A stretch of 64,000 bases of DNA from Pseudomaricurvus albidus (GCF_018863235.1 NZ_JAHKRS010000003.1:124001-188000); one strand, 5' to 3'. Counted from the first letter of the stretch, positions 8,487 to 17,999 are shown. A program made the numbers and translations. Notes: a model not told the origin generated them from the sequence alone.

Positions 8487-10253
8487 TTAGGCTTTGGCCT
8501 CTTTCTTTTTGACCCGGATGTTCAACTCGCTCAACTGCGAGTTGTCCACCAGCCCTGGTGCATCGGTCATGACACAGGCAGCAGTCTGGGTTTTCGGGAA
8601 GGCAATCACGTCACGAATGGAGCTGGCACCGGTCATCAGCATGATCAAACGATCCAGACCGAAAGCCAGACCACCGTGTGGTGGCGCACCGTATTGCAAT
8701 GCGTCCAGCAGGAAGCCGAACTTCTCACGCTGCTCTTCTTCACCAATACCCAGCACGCGGAATACTGCCTGCTGCATCGCCTGATCGTGAATACGAACAG
8801 AACCACCGCCCAGCTCACAGCCATTGAGCACCATGTCATAAGCTCGGGACAGGGCAGCCAGAGGGTTGGCCTCAAGCTCTTCAGCAGTGCAGGAAGGCGC
8901 AGTAAATGGATGGTGCAGAGAGGTCACACCGCCATCGATCTCTTCGAACATCGGGAAGTCCACAACCCACAGCGGTGCCCACTCACAGGTGTACATGTCC
9001 AGATCTTCACCCACTTTACAGCGCAAGGCACCCAGAGCTTCGGTCACGACCTTGATCGTGTCAGCCCCAAAGAAGACGATATCGCCATTTTGCGCACCCG
9101 TACGCTCCATCACATTCATGGTGACTTCATCACCCAGGAACTTGATGATTGGAGATTGCAGACCTTCTACACCCTTCTCGATCTCGTTGACCTTAATCCA
9201 GGCCAGACCTTTGGCTCCGTAAATACCCACATATTTGGTGTATTCATCAATTTGCTTACGGGAAATGGCAGCGCCGCCGGTTACTTTCAAAGCGGTAACA
9301 CGACACTTGGGATCATTGGCCGGACCGGCAAAGACCTTGAAGTCGATATCGGTGAGCAAATCCTTGATTTCCACCAGCTCCAGCGGGATACGCAGATCCG
9401 GCTTGTCGGAACCGTACTTCTGCATCGCCTCGGCAAACGGCATACGCGGGAATTCACCCAACTCAACGCCTTTCAATTCACTGAACAGCTGACGAATCAT
9501 CTTTTCAGTCACCGACATGATTTGCTCGTCGTCCATAAACGAGGTTTCAATATCGATCTGGGTAAATTCAGGCTGACGATCTGCACGCAGGTCTTCGTCA
9601 CGGAAACACTTGGCAATCTGGTAGTAGCGATCAAAACCGGACACCATCAGCAGCTGTTTGAACAGCTGAGGCGACTGTGGCAACGCAAAAAACTTGCCTT
9701 CGTGAGTTCTGGACGGCACCAGATAGTCACGGGCACCTTCCGGCGTCGCACGCGTCAGGATCGGTGTCTCAATATCCAGAAAACCGTTATCGTCGAGGTA
9801 GTTGCGGATGGAGTTGGTTACCTTGGAGCGGAAACGCAGGCGCTCCTGCATTTCCTGGCGACGCAGGTCCACATAGCGGTACTTGAGACGCACTTCCTCA
9901 CCGACAGTCTTGTCGTGCAGCGGGAAGGGGGTCGTCTCGGCACTGTTCAGGATGGTCACTTCCAGACCGTAAACCTCGACTTCGCCAGTAGGCATATTGG
10001 GATTCACTGTGGCTTCAGAGCGAGCACGAACACGCCCTTTGACCTGCAGAACATACTCGCTGCGCACCTTGTCGGCCGTCTCGAAGTTCTCTTTCGCGTC
10101 GGGATCAAACACCACCTGAACAATGCCGTCACGGTCGCGCAGATCGATAAAAATAACGCCACCATGATCACGTCGACGGTCAACCCATCCGCAGAGGGTC
10201 ACTTCCTGATCAATAAAAGAGGCATTCAAAGCGCCACAATACTGGGTGCGCAT
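8487..10253 (-). CDS. aspS: Aspartyl-tRNA synthetase
   Basis: AspRS charges tRNA-Asp. The 588-residue product is of the bacterial type. It has an N-terminal OB-fold anticodon domain (about 1-105), the class II catalytic core with motif 2 ([20 protein letters not shown]), the bacterial GAD insertion (about 280-420) and motif 3 ([15 protein letters not shown]). The frame opens at a TTG at 10271, but ATG 10253 has AGGAAA 8 bases upstream and gives the family start MRTQYCG. Whether it is discriminating or also charges tRNA-Asn depends on whether the genome has asnS or gatCAB, which cannot be seen here. The complementary strand holds a long spurious open frame caused by codon bias. Confidence 0.98.
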   Translation of the reverse strand: MRTQYCGALNASFIDQEVTLCGWVDRRRDHGGVIFIDLRDRDGIVQVVFDPDAKENFETADKVRSEYVLQVKGRVRARSEATVNPNMPTGEVEVYGLEVTILNSAETTPFPLHDKTVGEEVRLKYRYVDLRRQEMQERLRFRSKVTNSIRNYLDDNGFLDIETPILTRATPEGARDYLVPSRTHEGKFFALPQSPQLFKQLLMVSGFDRYYQIAKCFRDEDLRADRQPEFTQIDIETSFMDDEQIMSVTEKMIRQLFSELKGVELGEFPRMPFAEAMQKYGSDKPDLRIPLELVEIKDLLTDIDFKVFAGPANDPKCRVTALKVTGGAAISRKQIDEYTKYVGIYGAKGLAWIKVNEIEKGVEGLQSPIIKFLGDEVTMNVMERTGAQNGDIVFFGADTIKVVTEALGALRCKVGEDLDMYTCEWAPLWVVDFPMFEEIDGGVTSLHHPFTAPSCTAEELEANPLAALSRAYDMVLNGCELGGGSVRIHDQAMQQAVFRVLGIGEEEQREKFGFLLDALQYGAPPHGGLAFGLDRLIMLMTGASSIRDVIAFPKTQTAACVMTDAPGLVDNSQLSELNIRVKKKEAKA

Positions 10254-10309
10254 AAGTACTTTCCTATTCAATAACTGTCTGTATGTATCAAATTCAAGGG
10301 CTCGCCAGA

Positions 10310-10579
10310 CTAGCTGGCGGCACCTGAGCTGCTTTTGGCCGGAGCGCTTGCGCCGGAGCTGGAGCCCGAGTCGCCCGCCAGATTTTTCTTTTTACCGCCA
10401 GACTTAAAGTCCGTCTCGTACCAACCGCCACCGGCCAAACGGAAGCCGGCAGCAGATATTTTCTTGCGCAATTCTGGTTTTCCGCAGGACGGACATTCTG
10501 TTAACGCAGCATCGCTCATCTTTTGGAGAGCTTCCATCTCGTGCTCACAGGCACGACACTCATACTCATAAATCGGCAT
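10310..10579 (-). CDS. FmdB-family zinc-ribbon protein
   Basis: A small protein of 89 residues with the FmdB-type putative regulatory domain. It starts [19 protein letters not shown] and has two CxxC pairs (CRAC and CPSC) that would bind one zinc. Then comes a [16 protein letters not shown] segment and a low-complexity Ser/Gly/Ala/Lys tail. Its position immediately upstream of aspS on the same strand is conserved in many proteobacteria, suggesting a role linked to translation, but its function is not known. ATG 10579 has GAGG 8 bases upstream. Confidence 0.93.
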   Translation of the reverse strand: MPIYEYECRACEHEMEALQKMSDAALTECPSCGKPELRKKISAAGFRLAGGGWYETDFKSGGKKKNLAGDSGSSSGASAPAKSSSGAAS

Positions 10580-10834
10580 AACGCAGACCTCAACTTAAGC
10601 CAGCAAAGACGCTGGACACCGATATCAAAGGGGCTTAGCCCACCAAAACCGCGCATTATACCCCAGCCAGTGGCTTGGGTTAAAGAAGACTTCTGTCACG
10701 AATGCTGCTGTTCCGGATCGCTGCGGTCATAACTCATTCACCATCTCGCAAACCCCTCAACACCCTTTTTCAGTAACTTCTACCGCGATCTCCCAAAAAA
10801 ACCGCCTTTTGACAGTATTTTTGCCGCTTTTTAG
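10580..10834. other. Divergent intergenic region, fmdB side
   Basis: Together with the leader below, this makes up a 390-base gap between fmdB (leftward) and the HU/H1-like gene (rightward). I see no open frame with coding character. It should hold the promoter of the fmdB-aspS unit, but no convincing -35/-10 pair was found on the - strand. Confidence 0.5.
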
Positions 10835-10862
10835 TTGCCACTATCCATTTTATCCTTTATAC
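10835..10862 (+). promoter_or_regulatory. Candidate sigma70 promoter of the HU/H1-like gene
   Basis: TTGCCA (10835-10840) and TTATAC (10857-10862) are separated by 16 bases, about 110 bases before the start codon. A second -35-like TTGACA lies at 10809-10814 without a good partner. Assigned by eye only. Confidence 0.4.
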
Positions 10863-10871
10863 ATAGCATCA

Positions 10872-10915
10872 GCGGTTTAACCGCGCCTTTTAAGCCTATA
10901 AATAAAGGCTTTTTT
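10872..10915 (+). promoter_or_regulatory. Two leader hairpins before the HU/H1-like gene
   Basis: GCGGT-TTA-ACCGC (10872-10884) is followed by AAGCCT (10892-10897) pairing with AGGCTT (10906-10911) and then T residues to 10915. The second hairpin looks like a weak intrinsic terminator, about 55 bases before the start codon. It would lie in the transcribed leader if the promoter above is right, so it could attenuate the gene or end read-through. Confidence 0.45.
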
Positions 10916-10969
10916 GTGCCGCCCAAGGCCAACAATAACACTTCAAACACAACCAAAAGGAATTTACTC

Positions 10970-11380
10970 ATGGCCGCTCGCAAAGCACCTGCCAAGAAAG
11001 CACCCGCCAAGAAAGCCACCGCAAAAAAAGCAGCTCCAGCCGCTGAGAAAAAAATCAAAGCCGTAAAAGACCGTTACACCAAAACCCAAATGCTGACTCA
11101 AATCGCAGAAAACACCGAACTGAGCAAAAAGCAGGTTCAAAGTGTGCTGGACGAGCTGAGCGATATGATCGAAGGTCACATCAAAAAGCGCGCTGTGGGT
11201 GAATTTGTACTGCCAGGCCTGCTGAAAATCAGTGCTGTTAAAAAGCCTGCCAAAAAAGCTCGCAAAAACGTACCTAACCCATTTAAGCCCGGTGAGTTTA
11301 TGGACGTAGCTGCCAAACCAGCCAGTGTGCAGGTTAAAATTCGTCCACTGAAAAAACTGAAGGACATGGCAGATCAGTAA
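10970..11380 (+). CDS. HU-family DNA-binding protein with histone H1-like Lys/Ala tail
   Basis: The 136-residue product combines two parts. Residues 1-30 are a Lys/Ala/Pro tail built from AKKAP-type repeats, as in histone H1 C-terminal domains. Residues about 38-136 fit the HU/IHF fold: helices in MLTQIAENTELSKKQVQSVL, the turn LPGLLKISAVKKP in place of the HU signature, the arm region KNVPNPFKPGEFMDVAAK and the end VKIRPLKKLKDM. It should bind DNA with little sequence preference and help compact the nucleoid. ATG 10970 has AAAAGG 9 bases upstream. The gene is alone, with a leader carrying hairpins and a strong terminator behind it, which suggests high, separately set expression. Confidence 0.9.
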   Translation: MAARKAPAKKAPAKKATAKKAAPAAEKKIKAVKDRYTKTQMLTQIAENTELSKKQVQSVLDELSDMIEGHIKKRAVGEFVLPGLLKISAVKKPAKKARKNVPNPFKPGEFMDVAAKPASVQVKIRPLKKLKDMADQ

Positions 11381-11411
11381 TCCGCTCTCCGGATTTACAT
11401 CGATCACGCAC

Positions 11412-11442
11412 AAAAAACCGCACTCCAGGGTGCGGTTTTTTT
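11412..11442. terminator. Strong bidirectional intrinsic terminator
   Basis: CCGCAC and GTGCGG (11418-11423 and 11430-11435) form a GC stem flanked by six A and eight T residues that extend the pairing. It stands between the convergent HU/H1-like gene and the HIT gene and can serve both. Confidence 0.9.
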
Positions 11443-11479
11443 GTTCAGGCTTTAATTCAAGACCTTCAGGCATTCCGCC

Positions 11480-11929
11480 TCAGGCAGGAGGGGTAAAGTC
11501 ATCTCCGGCCAGAGCGCTTCGCAACCGGGACACCCGGCTCTTCAACTCTTCCTCGGTAAACGCCTTTGCCTCCACCGCCCCCCAAACAGGCCGGGGCCAG
11601 GCAGGATCGTTCTTAAATCGCGCAACGTGGTGCATATGCAATTGAGCCACCACATTACCCAGAGCCCCGACATTCATTCTATCCGGCACAAACAGGTCCG
11701 CCATAACCTCGGACAAATGGCAGGACTCTCGCATTAATTGCTGGCGATCCTCTTCCGCCAGATGATGAATGGCATACACCCCCTTCCTCCGCGGGACCAG
11801 AATACACCATGGATAGTTGGCGTCCCGGCTCATCAAGACCAGAGACAACGGAAACTCCCCCAAAATCACAGAATCGCTCTGCAACTGAGGGTCCAGCTCG
11901 AATTTCAACTTCACGTCAAGTTCAGACAT
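11480..11929 (-). CDS. HIT-family protein
   Basis: HIT proteins are nucleotide hydrolases or transferases with a histidine triad. The 149-residue product has the HIT fold (ANYPWCILVPRRKGVYAIHHL early, then NVGALGNVVAQLHMHHVARF). The triad here reads H-M-H-H rather than the textbook H-x-H-x-H, so the third histidine is shifted by one; this spacing appears to belong to a proteobacterial subfamily that also carries the conserved PAWPRPVWG that follows. Substrate unknown. ATG 11929 has a perfect AGGAGG 9 bases upstream. It stands alone, divergent from proS. Confidence 0.88.
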   Translation of the reverse strand: MSELDVKLKFELDPQLQSDSVILGEFPLSLVLMSRDANYPWCILVPRRKGVYAIHHLAEEDRQQLMRESCHLSEVMADLFVPDRMNVGALGNVVAQLHMHHVARFKNDPAWPRPVWGAVEAKAFTEEELKSRVSRLRSALAGDDFTPPA

Positions 11930-12107
11930 CTAAGGTTTCCTCCTTTCCCCAACTTAACAACACCTTTAGAATACCCCCCTTACAGCAATTAACCTAGCTC
12001 TGACGTCCGCAGGACGCAATTACCGGATCGGTGGAGCAAATGGGTCAATTGAGTTCAAAGGGTCAACAGGCCTCGTCCATTCAATTCAGTAGAGATGCAG
12101 AAACATC

Positions 12108-13832
12108 ATGCGCGCTAGCCGTTTTCTTATCGCCACCCTCAAGCAAAATCCCTCTGATGCCGTCGCTATCAGCCACCAGCTGATGCTGCGTTCCGGCATG
12201 GTTCGCCAACTGGCCTCCGGTCTGTACACCTGGCTTCCCATGGGATTGCGCGTTTTCCGCAAGGTAGAGGCCATCGTACGCGAAGAAATGGATCGCGCCG
12301 GTGCACAGGAAGTCCTGATGCCTGTGGTGCAGCCCGCTGAACTGTGGCAGGAATCCGGCCGCTGGGAACAATACGGTCCTGAACTGCTGCGCATTGTTGA
12401 TCGCCATGACAACAGCTTCTGTCTGGGCCCAACCCACGAGGAAGTCATTACTGATCTGATCCGCAACGAACTGAAAAGCTACAAGCAGCTTCCGGCCAAC
12501 TTCTACCAGATTCAAACCAAGTTTCGCGACGAGGTTCGTCCACGCTTTGGCATTATGCGCGCCCGTGAATTCACCATGAAAGACGCCTACTCTTTCCACC
12601 TGCAGCAGTCGTGCCTGCAGGACACTTACGATCGCATGCACAGTGCTTACTGCAACATCTTTAATCGCATCGGTCTGGATTTCCGTCCGGTATTGGCGGA
12701 TACCGGCTCCATTGGCGGCTCCAGCTCCCACGAATTCCATGTATTGGCCGACAGCGGTGAAGACGATATCGCCTTCAGCACCGCCAGCGATTACGCCGCC
12801 AACGTTGAACTGGCAGAAGCCGTCGCACCCGCACACGAGCGTCCTGCGCCCGGCCAGGAAAAAAGCAAAGTTGCCACCCCCGGCCAACACACCATCGAGG
12901 ACGTTTCGAAAAGTCTCGAAGTATCGCCCAAGCAGGTTCTCAAAACGCTGGTGGTACTGGGTGAAGCAGATGAAGACGGCAATCAGGGACTGGTCGCCCT
13001 GGTGTTGCGCGGAGATCACGAGCTGAACGAATTGAAAGCCGAAAAGCTTGAGGGTATTGCCTCGCCTCTGACCTTTGCCCCGGAAGCCAAAATCCAGCAA
13101 GAACTGGGCTGCAAGCCAGGCTCTATCGGCCCTGTGGGTCTTAATATTCCGGTGCTGGTGGATCGCAGCGCCGCCGTGGTTGCGGATTTCGCCTGCGGCG
13201 CCAACAAAGACGGTTATCACTTCACCGGGGTCAACTGGGAGCGTGACCTGCCTGTTGGCACCATTGCAGACCTGCGCAACGTCGTCGTTGGCGATCCAAG
13301 CCCTTGTGGCCAGGGGACGCTGGAAATCAAACGCGGCATAGAAGTGGGACACATCTTCCAGCTGGGCACCAAGTACAGCGAAGCCATGCGCGCGACGGTA
13401 CTGGACGAAAACGGCAAGGAACAGGTCATGACCATGGGCTGTTATGGCATCGGTGTCAGCCGCGTTGTTGCCGCCGCCATTGAACAGAATTACGATGACA
13501 ACGGCATTATCTGGCCGGAAGCCATAGCCCCGTTCCAGATCGCTCTGGTTCCCATCAACATGAACAAATCAGAGGCCGTTCGTTCAAAATGTGAAGAGCT
13601 CTACTCACAACTGACCGAAGCTGGATACGATGTTCTTTTTATGGACGAAGAAAAAGCTCGCCTGGGTGTGATGCTGGCCGACACCGAACTGATGGGCATC
13701 CCCCATCGCGTCGTGGTTGGTGATCGCGGCCTTGAAGCCGGCACGGTCGAATACAAAGGCCGACGCGACGCCGACAAGCAGGAAATCGCCCTGGACGACC
13801 TGTTCACAATGCTAAAAACCACCATCAACTGA
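12108..13832 (+). CDS. proS: Prolyl-tRNA synthetase, bacterial type with editing domain
   Basis: ProRS charges tRNA-Pro and clears mischarged alanine. The product has 574 residues. It shows the class II core ([15 protein letters not shown] start; motif 2 in [31 protein letters not shown]), the YbaK-like INS editing insertion between about residues 225 and 390, motif 3 in [13 protein letters not shown], and the C-terminal anticodon domain ([12 protein letters not shown] onward). Length and order match the long bacterial form. A lytic transglycosylase gene starts 8 bases after its stop. Confidence 0.98.
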   Translation: MRASRFLIATLKQNPSDAVAISHQLMLRSGMVRQLASGLYTWLPMGLRVFRKVEAIVREEMDRAGAQEVLMPVVQPAELWQESGRWEQYGPELLRIVDRHDNSFCLGPTHEEVITDLIRNELKSYKQLPANFYQIQTKFRDEVRPRFGIMRAREFTMKDAYSFHLQQSCLQDTYDRMHSAYCNIFNRIGLDFRPVLADTGSIGGSSSHEFHVLADSGEDDIAFSTASDYAANVELAEAVAPAHERPAPGQEKSKVATPGQHTIEDVSKSLEVSPKQVLKTLVVLGEADEDGNQGLVALVLRGDHELNELKAEKLEGIASPLTFAPEAKIQQELGCKPGSIGPVGLNIPVLVDRSAAVVADFACGANKDGYHFTGVNWERDLPVGTIADLRNVVVGDPSPCGQGTLEIKRGIEVGHIFQLGTKYSEAMRATVLDENGKEQVMTMGCYGIGVSRVVAAAIEQNYDDNGIIWPEAIAPFQIALVPINMNKSEAVRSKCEELYSQLTEAGYDVLFMDEEKARLGVMLADTELMGIPHRVVVGDRGLEAGTVEYKGRRDADKQEIALDDLFTMLKTTIN

Positions 13833-13839
13833 CACAGCC

Positions 13840-14433
13840 ATGCGTACAAGGAAGCTCACAACATCCTTTGTCAGACTAGTTCTGCTGATGAGTCTGACCA
13901 TGTTGAGTCATCTCGGTGTCGCTGAGAGCACAACAGCACAACCGGTGGATGATGAACTGCGTGAGCTTCTGAAAAACGCCATTGAGAACAGTGACAGCTT
14001 TGAAGACCGCTTTGACGCGGAAGTCTGGCTGGTGTCGAAACAGGACAACCTGGCCAAATTTGTCAAAGATCCTGAAGAGCGCATGGACCTGCTGCAACGC
14101 ATTCACCGAGCTGCACGTCGCGCCGATCTGCAACCGGAAATAGTCCTGGCCCTGATTGAAGTCGAAAGCCACTTTAACCGTTTTGCCATTTCCAGCGCGG
14201 GTGCGCAGGGCATGATGCAAGTGATGCCTTTCTGGAAAAACGAAATTGGTCATCCGGAAGACAACCTGACTGACATCGACACCAACCTGACTTACGGCTG
14301 TACCATTCTCAAACATTACCTCAATAAAGCCAACGGACGCCTCGTTGAAGCTCTGGCCCGTTACAATGGCAGCTATGGGCAGTATTGGTACCCGCGGCGC
14401 GTAATGGACGCCTGGGAAAGGCACTGGCGATAA
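13840..14433 (+). CDS. Secreted lytic transglycosylase (SLT domain)
   Basis: The 197-residue product has a signal peptide (about 1-27) and an SLT-type lysozyme-like domain. Visible family marks are ALIEVESHFNRFAISSAGAQ, with the likely catalytic Glu109 in the ES pair, then GMMQVMPFWKNEIG and ALARYNGSYGQYWYPRRVM. It would cleave peptidoglycan glycan strands in the periplasm without water, leaving 1,6-anhydro ends. There is no lipobox, so it is probably soluble. It starts 8 bases after proS and is likely co-transcribed with it; this pairing is seen in other gammaproteobacteria. No good ribosome site is visible, so coupling to proS is plausible. Confidence 0.92.
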   Translation: MRTRKLTTSFVRLVLLMSLTMLSHLGVAESTTAQPVDDELRELLKNAIENSDSFEDRFDAEVWLVSKQDNLAKFVKDPEERMDLLQRIHRAARRADLQPEIVLALIEVESHFNRFAISSAGAQGMMQVMPFWKNEIGHPEDNLTDIDTNLTYGCTILKHYLNKANGRLVEALARYNGSYGQYWYPRRVMDAWERHWR

Positions 14434-14503
14434 AAGACCCTGGTGATAATAGACACTGGCGATAGAAACCAGACAAGCCTGCCCCTTTCACTCCGCAGGA
14501 GTC

Positions 14504-14509
14504 TATAAT
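14504..14509 (+). promoter_or_regulatory. Candidate -10 box for the AraC-type gene
   Basis: A perfect TATAAT stands 66 bases before the start codon of the AraC-family gene. No good -35 box is visible at the correct distance, so an activator-dependent promoter is possible. Assigned by eye. Confidence 0.3.
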
Positions 14510-14574
14510 CGGTTTAGCCTTTACTGGTCAGCCCCCTCGTTTAAAAACGATCACAACTGAAAACGATCACAATA

Positions 14575-15609
14575 ATGAACTCAGAATCGTCGCCCAATGC
14601 CGATCTTCAGGTCAGTGTCAGCCTGACCCAATCGCTGGTCAAGGCACTGCAAGAATACCCCGTGCCTGACATCGACGACCTGTTGTTGCAGGCAGGCATC
14701 GATCCGGCCGTGTTACTTGAACCTGAAAATCGCATTCCGTTTTATAAACAGGAAAAGTTTTGGCAACTGGCCAATCGGTCCAGTGGTGATGCCGGATTTC
14801 CACTGACCTTTGCAGAACACACCCAACCGGCCAGTTTCAGTGTTGCCGGCTATATCGTTATGAATTGCAGCACCATCGGTGAAGCCATGGAATCGGTGGT
14901 AACCTACCAGCGCTCTGCCGGTGAAGGCGGAAGCTTTGCCTTACAACGGGAGGAGCAACACCTCAACATTCGGTATCTGCCGGTCAATCCAGACTCACCC
15001 ATATCCCCCGTTCGCAGCTGCGCCATGATTGCCGCCAATCTGGTATTTGGTCGCTGGCTGGTGGGCAGTGCTTACACGCCGACTCAAGTCAGCCTGTGCT
15101 TTCCGGAACCCGAACACCAACAGCGGTTTGACGATTTTTTCCAATGTCCGGTGGCATACAATCAGGATTCAGACTTTATGTTGTTCCCGCGAGCCCTGGA
15201 GAACACTCCCATCCCCCATGCCAGCCATGAAATGCTCGATTTAATGAAACAGCGGGCCGACAAGATCATTCACCAAACCACTCACAAATCACCTGTCACC
15301 GCTCAGGTTTCCAAACTGATTTCAGAATCTCTTTTAGGCCAGGAACCGGATAAAGCGCGTATCGCCGATCAACTGGGAGTCAGCCAAAGAACCTTACAGC
15401 GCAAACTGGCGAAAGAAGACACCAGCTATCAAGAGGTGCTGGACAAAACCCGTCACCAATTGGCTCTGGATTATCTGCAACAACCCAAACTTACCATCAC
15501 GGATACCGCTTATCTTTTGGGCTTTACTGAACCCAGTGCCTTTTATCGCGCCTTTAAAAAGTGGCACGGCATGACTCCGGGGCGATACCGCGAAACGCAG
15601 CAAAACTGA
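14575..15609 (+). CDS. AraC-family transcriptional regulator
   Basis: The 344-residue product has an N-terminal AraC_binding_2/Arabinose_bd-like sensor region (about 20-205, with AGYIVMNCSTIGEAMESVV) and a C-terminal pair of helix-turn-helix motifs. These read KARIADQLGVSQRTLQRKL and LTITDTAYLLGFTEPSAFYRAFKKWHGMTPGRYR. This is the OruR/ArgR-like layout; related proteins control amino-acid, lipid or aromatic catabolism genes, but the ligand cannot be read from the sequence. It points at the TonB-dependent receptor gene with only 51 bases between their stops, so the two are convergent and not co-transcribed. Whether it regulates the receptor is open. Confidence 0.93.
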   Translation: MNSESSPNADLQVSVSLTQSLVKALQEYPVPDIDDLLLQAGIDPAVLLEPENRIPFYKQEKFWQLANRSSGDAGFPLTFAEHTQPASFSVAGYIVMNCSTIGEAMESVVTYQRSAGEGGSFALQREEQHLNIRYLPVNPDSPISPVRSCAMIAANLVFGRWLVGSAYTPTQVSLCFPEPEHQQRFDDFFQCPVAYNQDSDFMLFPRALENTPIPHASHEMLDLMKQRADKIIHQTTHKSPVTAQVSKLISESLLGQEPDKARIADQLGVSQRTLQRKLAKEDTSYQEVLDKTRHQLALDYLQQPKLTITDTAYLLGFTEPSAFYRAFKKWHGMTPGRYRETQQN

Positions 15610-15660
15610 TCGATCACTGTCGCGATGAATTGCTGCACCTGAAGTTGCCCGTGGCTGCGC

Positions 15661-17799
15661 CTAGAACTGACGGCGCACTTCCAGATAAGCCGCGCGGTTC
15701 TCGCCAGTAAAATAACGATAGCTGCCAAACGCGTAATCGCCTCGCTCGGCGTAGCGCGTGTCAGTCAGATTGTGCAACCGCAACCGGGCACTCCACTGAT
15801 TGTTCCACTGATATTTGGCAATGGCATTCAGCAGGGTGTGGCCGTCGTACTGGTGCTCATTTTCTGCATCCAGATAGTAATCATCCATATACACAGTTTC
15901 CAGTTCAAGCCACCAGCGCTCTACGGGTTGATAACGCAACTGTACACTGCCCAGCCACTCAGGTGCCGTATCCATCTCATTCCCGGACACATCCACGCCA
16001 CTGGCAAACGCACTGGCAGACTTAACCGAATGCTCCGCCCGGGCAAGGTTTCCACTCAGTTGCCACTGAGGAGAAAAAATATAAGTCGCCTGCAGTTCAA
16101 CCCCATAGTGATGGGTATCGCCATCGCCCACGGTGGCATTGTTGGATGCCTTTAGAACTTCGTCCTGTTTTTTCATGACATAAGCACTGAGTTCGGCAGT
16201 GAACCTATCCGAGTAATAACGGGTTCCAAATTCGAGACTGTCGATGGTCTTTTTATCAAACTCTCCTACGTCCTGCCCTGCCAACAAACGGTAACGCTCG
16301 TTGATTTGAGGCGCGCGAAAGGCGCGCGCAAGACGCCCATAAACGGTCCACTGATCACTAACCTGATAGCGTCCACCCAATTGCGCGCTGATGTTTTCAA
16401 AGCGATCCTTGCGATCTGCAGGACGGTAATAGCGGCATTCAAGATCTGGCGTCGCACAATCACTGCCATCATCCTGAGTGCTGCCGTCGAGCAACTGATT
16501 GTCATAGTCGTAGGTCAGGGTTTCCCAGCGCAGCCCTAACTCAACCGCGACCTCAGGACGCCAGCTCCACTCGGCATTGACAAAGGCAGCCAGCTGATTG
16601 CTGGTAACATCAAAGTCGTAATGTGCCCCCTGATAGCGGGCGTTATCCGGAGTTCCCAAAACATCCGCCTGAGTTTCTTTCACAAACATCTCGGCCCACT
16701 CACCGTCGAAGCCCGTCCACAGACGCCACTGATCGTTGAATGAGGTTTGATAATTCAACAAAAAGCCCACACTTTTCTGGCCATTTTCTTCAATTGGTTG
16801 CCCGGGCAAATAGTGCTGCAAAAAACGCATGTCGCTGTAGCGGGCATAGGGCGAAAGCTGCCATTGAGAATTTTCGTTTATCTGCCAGCTCAGAGTAGAC
16901 ACGAGACGGGCCGCCTGTGCATCACGGAAAGCCTCGGGATTGGGGTTGTCTTTCCAGCCAGAATCTTTATAGGCTTCGTACCCTCGAAGATAGCCGGCGG
17001 TTTCCTGATTCAAATTGACCAGCGACAAGGTGGTTTTGGCAGCCATCGCCTCACCATCCCAGCGATGTTGCACCGTCATTTTCTGCTGATCGTAGCCTGC
17101 GTCGTCTTTTAAACCGTCATCACTGGCGCCATTGGCATTCAACTGCCAGTGGTGATCACCCTGCTCGACAGCCCAGGCGAGCTTTGAACGGTAATAATCG
17201 TGAGGGCCAGCCTCCAAAGTAAAGTACTTTTCCCCAAACAACGGCGTCAGCGTATTCACAACCCCATGCACGGCATTGGAGCCATAAAAGACCGTACCGG
17301 CTCCACGCCAGACTTCCAGCGCGCCAGCCTGCTCTGTATTCACTTCAAACAGCTGATTCACGTTGCACAAACCGCTGGGTCGGATGGGAATGCCGTTTTC
17401 GGCAATCAAGACCTCGCCACAACTGCCGGCACCGGTATAAACCGGAGACCGCACCGCTGCCAGCATTTCCTGCCCATTGCCACGGCTAAACCAGGCACCC
17501 GGAATGCGTACGGCCAGCTCCTGCAGGTGCGTGTGCCCCTGAGTCTGAATGGCATTACTGGAAATTTGGCCCACCTGCCCAATCAGGGATTTCTCGGATT
17601 CGGCATCCCGCCGCGCAGTGACGGTCATTTCATCCATAAACGTCGATCGGGATGCGGACTCAGCCGCATGCAGTGGGCCGCTTAAAGCACCAATACTGAC
17701 GGAGCCAAGAAACATCGCCCTCAGCATCACGTCAAGAGACTGGCTCCACCAGCTGTTAACACTGACGCCGATTTTTTTATCAATACCATAGGTCAACAT
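15661..17799 (-). CDS. TonB-dependent outer-membrane receptor
   Basis: The 712-residue product has a long signal sequence (about 1-46, ending HAAES) and a TonB box-like segment DEMTVTAR (about 55-62). It then has a plug domain (QELAVRIPGAWFSRGNGQEM, EVWRGAGTVFYGSNAVHGVVN) and a 22-stranded barrel ending in RLHNLTDTRYAERGDYAFGS and a terminal Phe. The plug contains two Cys residues about 20 apart (GSCGEV and GLCNVN) that could form a disulphide. Overall it is BtuB/CirA-like, but the ligand cannot be read. ATG 17799 has GGGGAAG about 8 bases upstream. Its leader carries an intrinsic terminator, so expression is probably set by premature termination. No Fur box was recognised. Confidence 0.93.
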   Translation of the reverse strand: MLTYGIDKKIGVSVNSWWSQSLDVMLRAMFLGSVSIGALSGPLHAAESASRSTFMDEMTVTARRDAESEKSLIGQVGQISSNAIQTQGHTHLQELAVRIPGAWFSRGNGQEMLAAVRSPVYTGAGSCGEVLIAENGIPIRPSGLCNVNQLFEVNTEQAGALEVWRGAGTVFYGSNAVHGVVNTLTPLFGEKYFTLEAGPHDYYRSKLAWAVEQGDHHWQLNANGASDDGLKDDAGYDQQKMTVQHRWDGEAMAAKTTLSLVNLNQETAGYLRGYEAYKDSGWKDNPNPEAFRDAQAARLVSTLSWQINENSQWQLSPYARYSDMRFLQHYLPGQPIEENGQKSVGFLLNYQTSFNDQWRLWTGFDGEWAEMFVKETQADVLGTPDNARYQGAHYDFDVTSNQLAAFVNAEWSWRPEVAVELGLRWETLTYDYDNQLLDGSTQDDGSDCATPDLECRYYRPADRKDRFENISAQLGGRYQVSDQWTVYGRLARAFRAPQINERYRLLAGQDVGEFDKKTIDSLEFGTRYYSDRFTAELSAYVMKKQDEVLKASNNATVGDGDTHHYGVELQATYIFSPQWQLSGNLARAEHSVKSASAFASGVDVSGNEMDTAPEWLGSVQLRYQPVERWWLELETVYMDDYYLDAENEHQYDGHTLLNAIAKYQWNNQWSARLRLHNLTDTRYAERGDYAFGSYRYFTGENRAAYLEVRRQF

Positions 17800-17838
17800 G
17801 ATCCACTTCCCCGCTCCATCTGCGCAGCAATATTACAT

Positions 17839-17865
17839 AAAAAAGGGGCACGTCCCTATGCCCCT
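17839..17865 (-). terminator. Intrinsic terminator inside the leader of the TonB-receptor gene
   Basis: Read on the - strand, AGGGGCA (17865-17859) pairs with TGCCCCT (17850-17844) around an 8-base loop and is followed by a run of T residues. It lies about 45 bases before the receptor start codon and before its ribosome site, so it would stop transcripts before the gene. No other - strand gene lies upstream that would need it. Confidence 0.75.
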
Positions 17866-17985
17866 GGAGAACTCTCAGCCAACACCTACCACAAGGCTGA
17901 CACAATATCGTGCCCAATACCGTCGCCACTTGACCGCCACTTCTCACCTGAACGCTGTATTTATGATTCGCCCAATTACGGTTTA
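17844..17985 (-). promoter_or_regulatory. Candidate attenuator/riboswitch leader of the TonB-receptor gene
   Basis: On the - strand TATAAA at about 17997-17992 could be the -10 box, giving a leader of about 185 bases. Within it lie two copies of AAGTGGCG 11 bases apart (about 17941-17923), a hairpin TCAGCC/GGCTGA (17900-17875) and the terminator at 17865-17839. An upstream octamer TGGGCACG (17916-17909) can pair at 7 of 8 positions with the 3' arm of the terminator (CGTGCCCC, 17852-17845), which would form an antiterminator. The sequence does not contain the conserved cores of the cobalamin, TPP or FMN aptamers. Confidence 0.45.
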
Positions 17986-17999
17986 CACACATTTATAGC

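Noticed and set aside
8436-10274. A 612-codon open frame antisense to aspS
   Set aside because: It mirrors aspS exactly, has no ribosome site and no recognisable domain. Biased codon use in a highly expressed gene commonly leaves such open antisense frames. The same applies to long frames opposite proS (12081-13352), nrdA (32823-34034), bamA (55862-57034) and smaller ones elsewhere.
10964-11473. A 169-codon antisense frame over the HU/H1-like gene
   Set aside because: A Phe/Cys-rich shadow of the Lys/Ala tail and HU body; the + strand gene has a clear fold, ribosome site and terminator.
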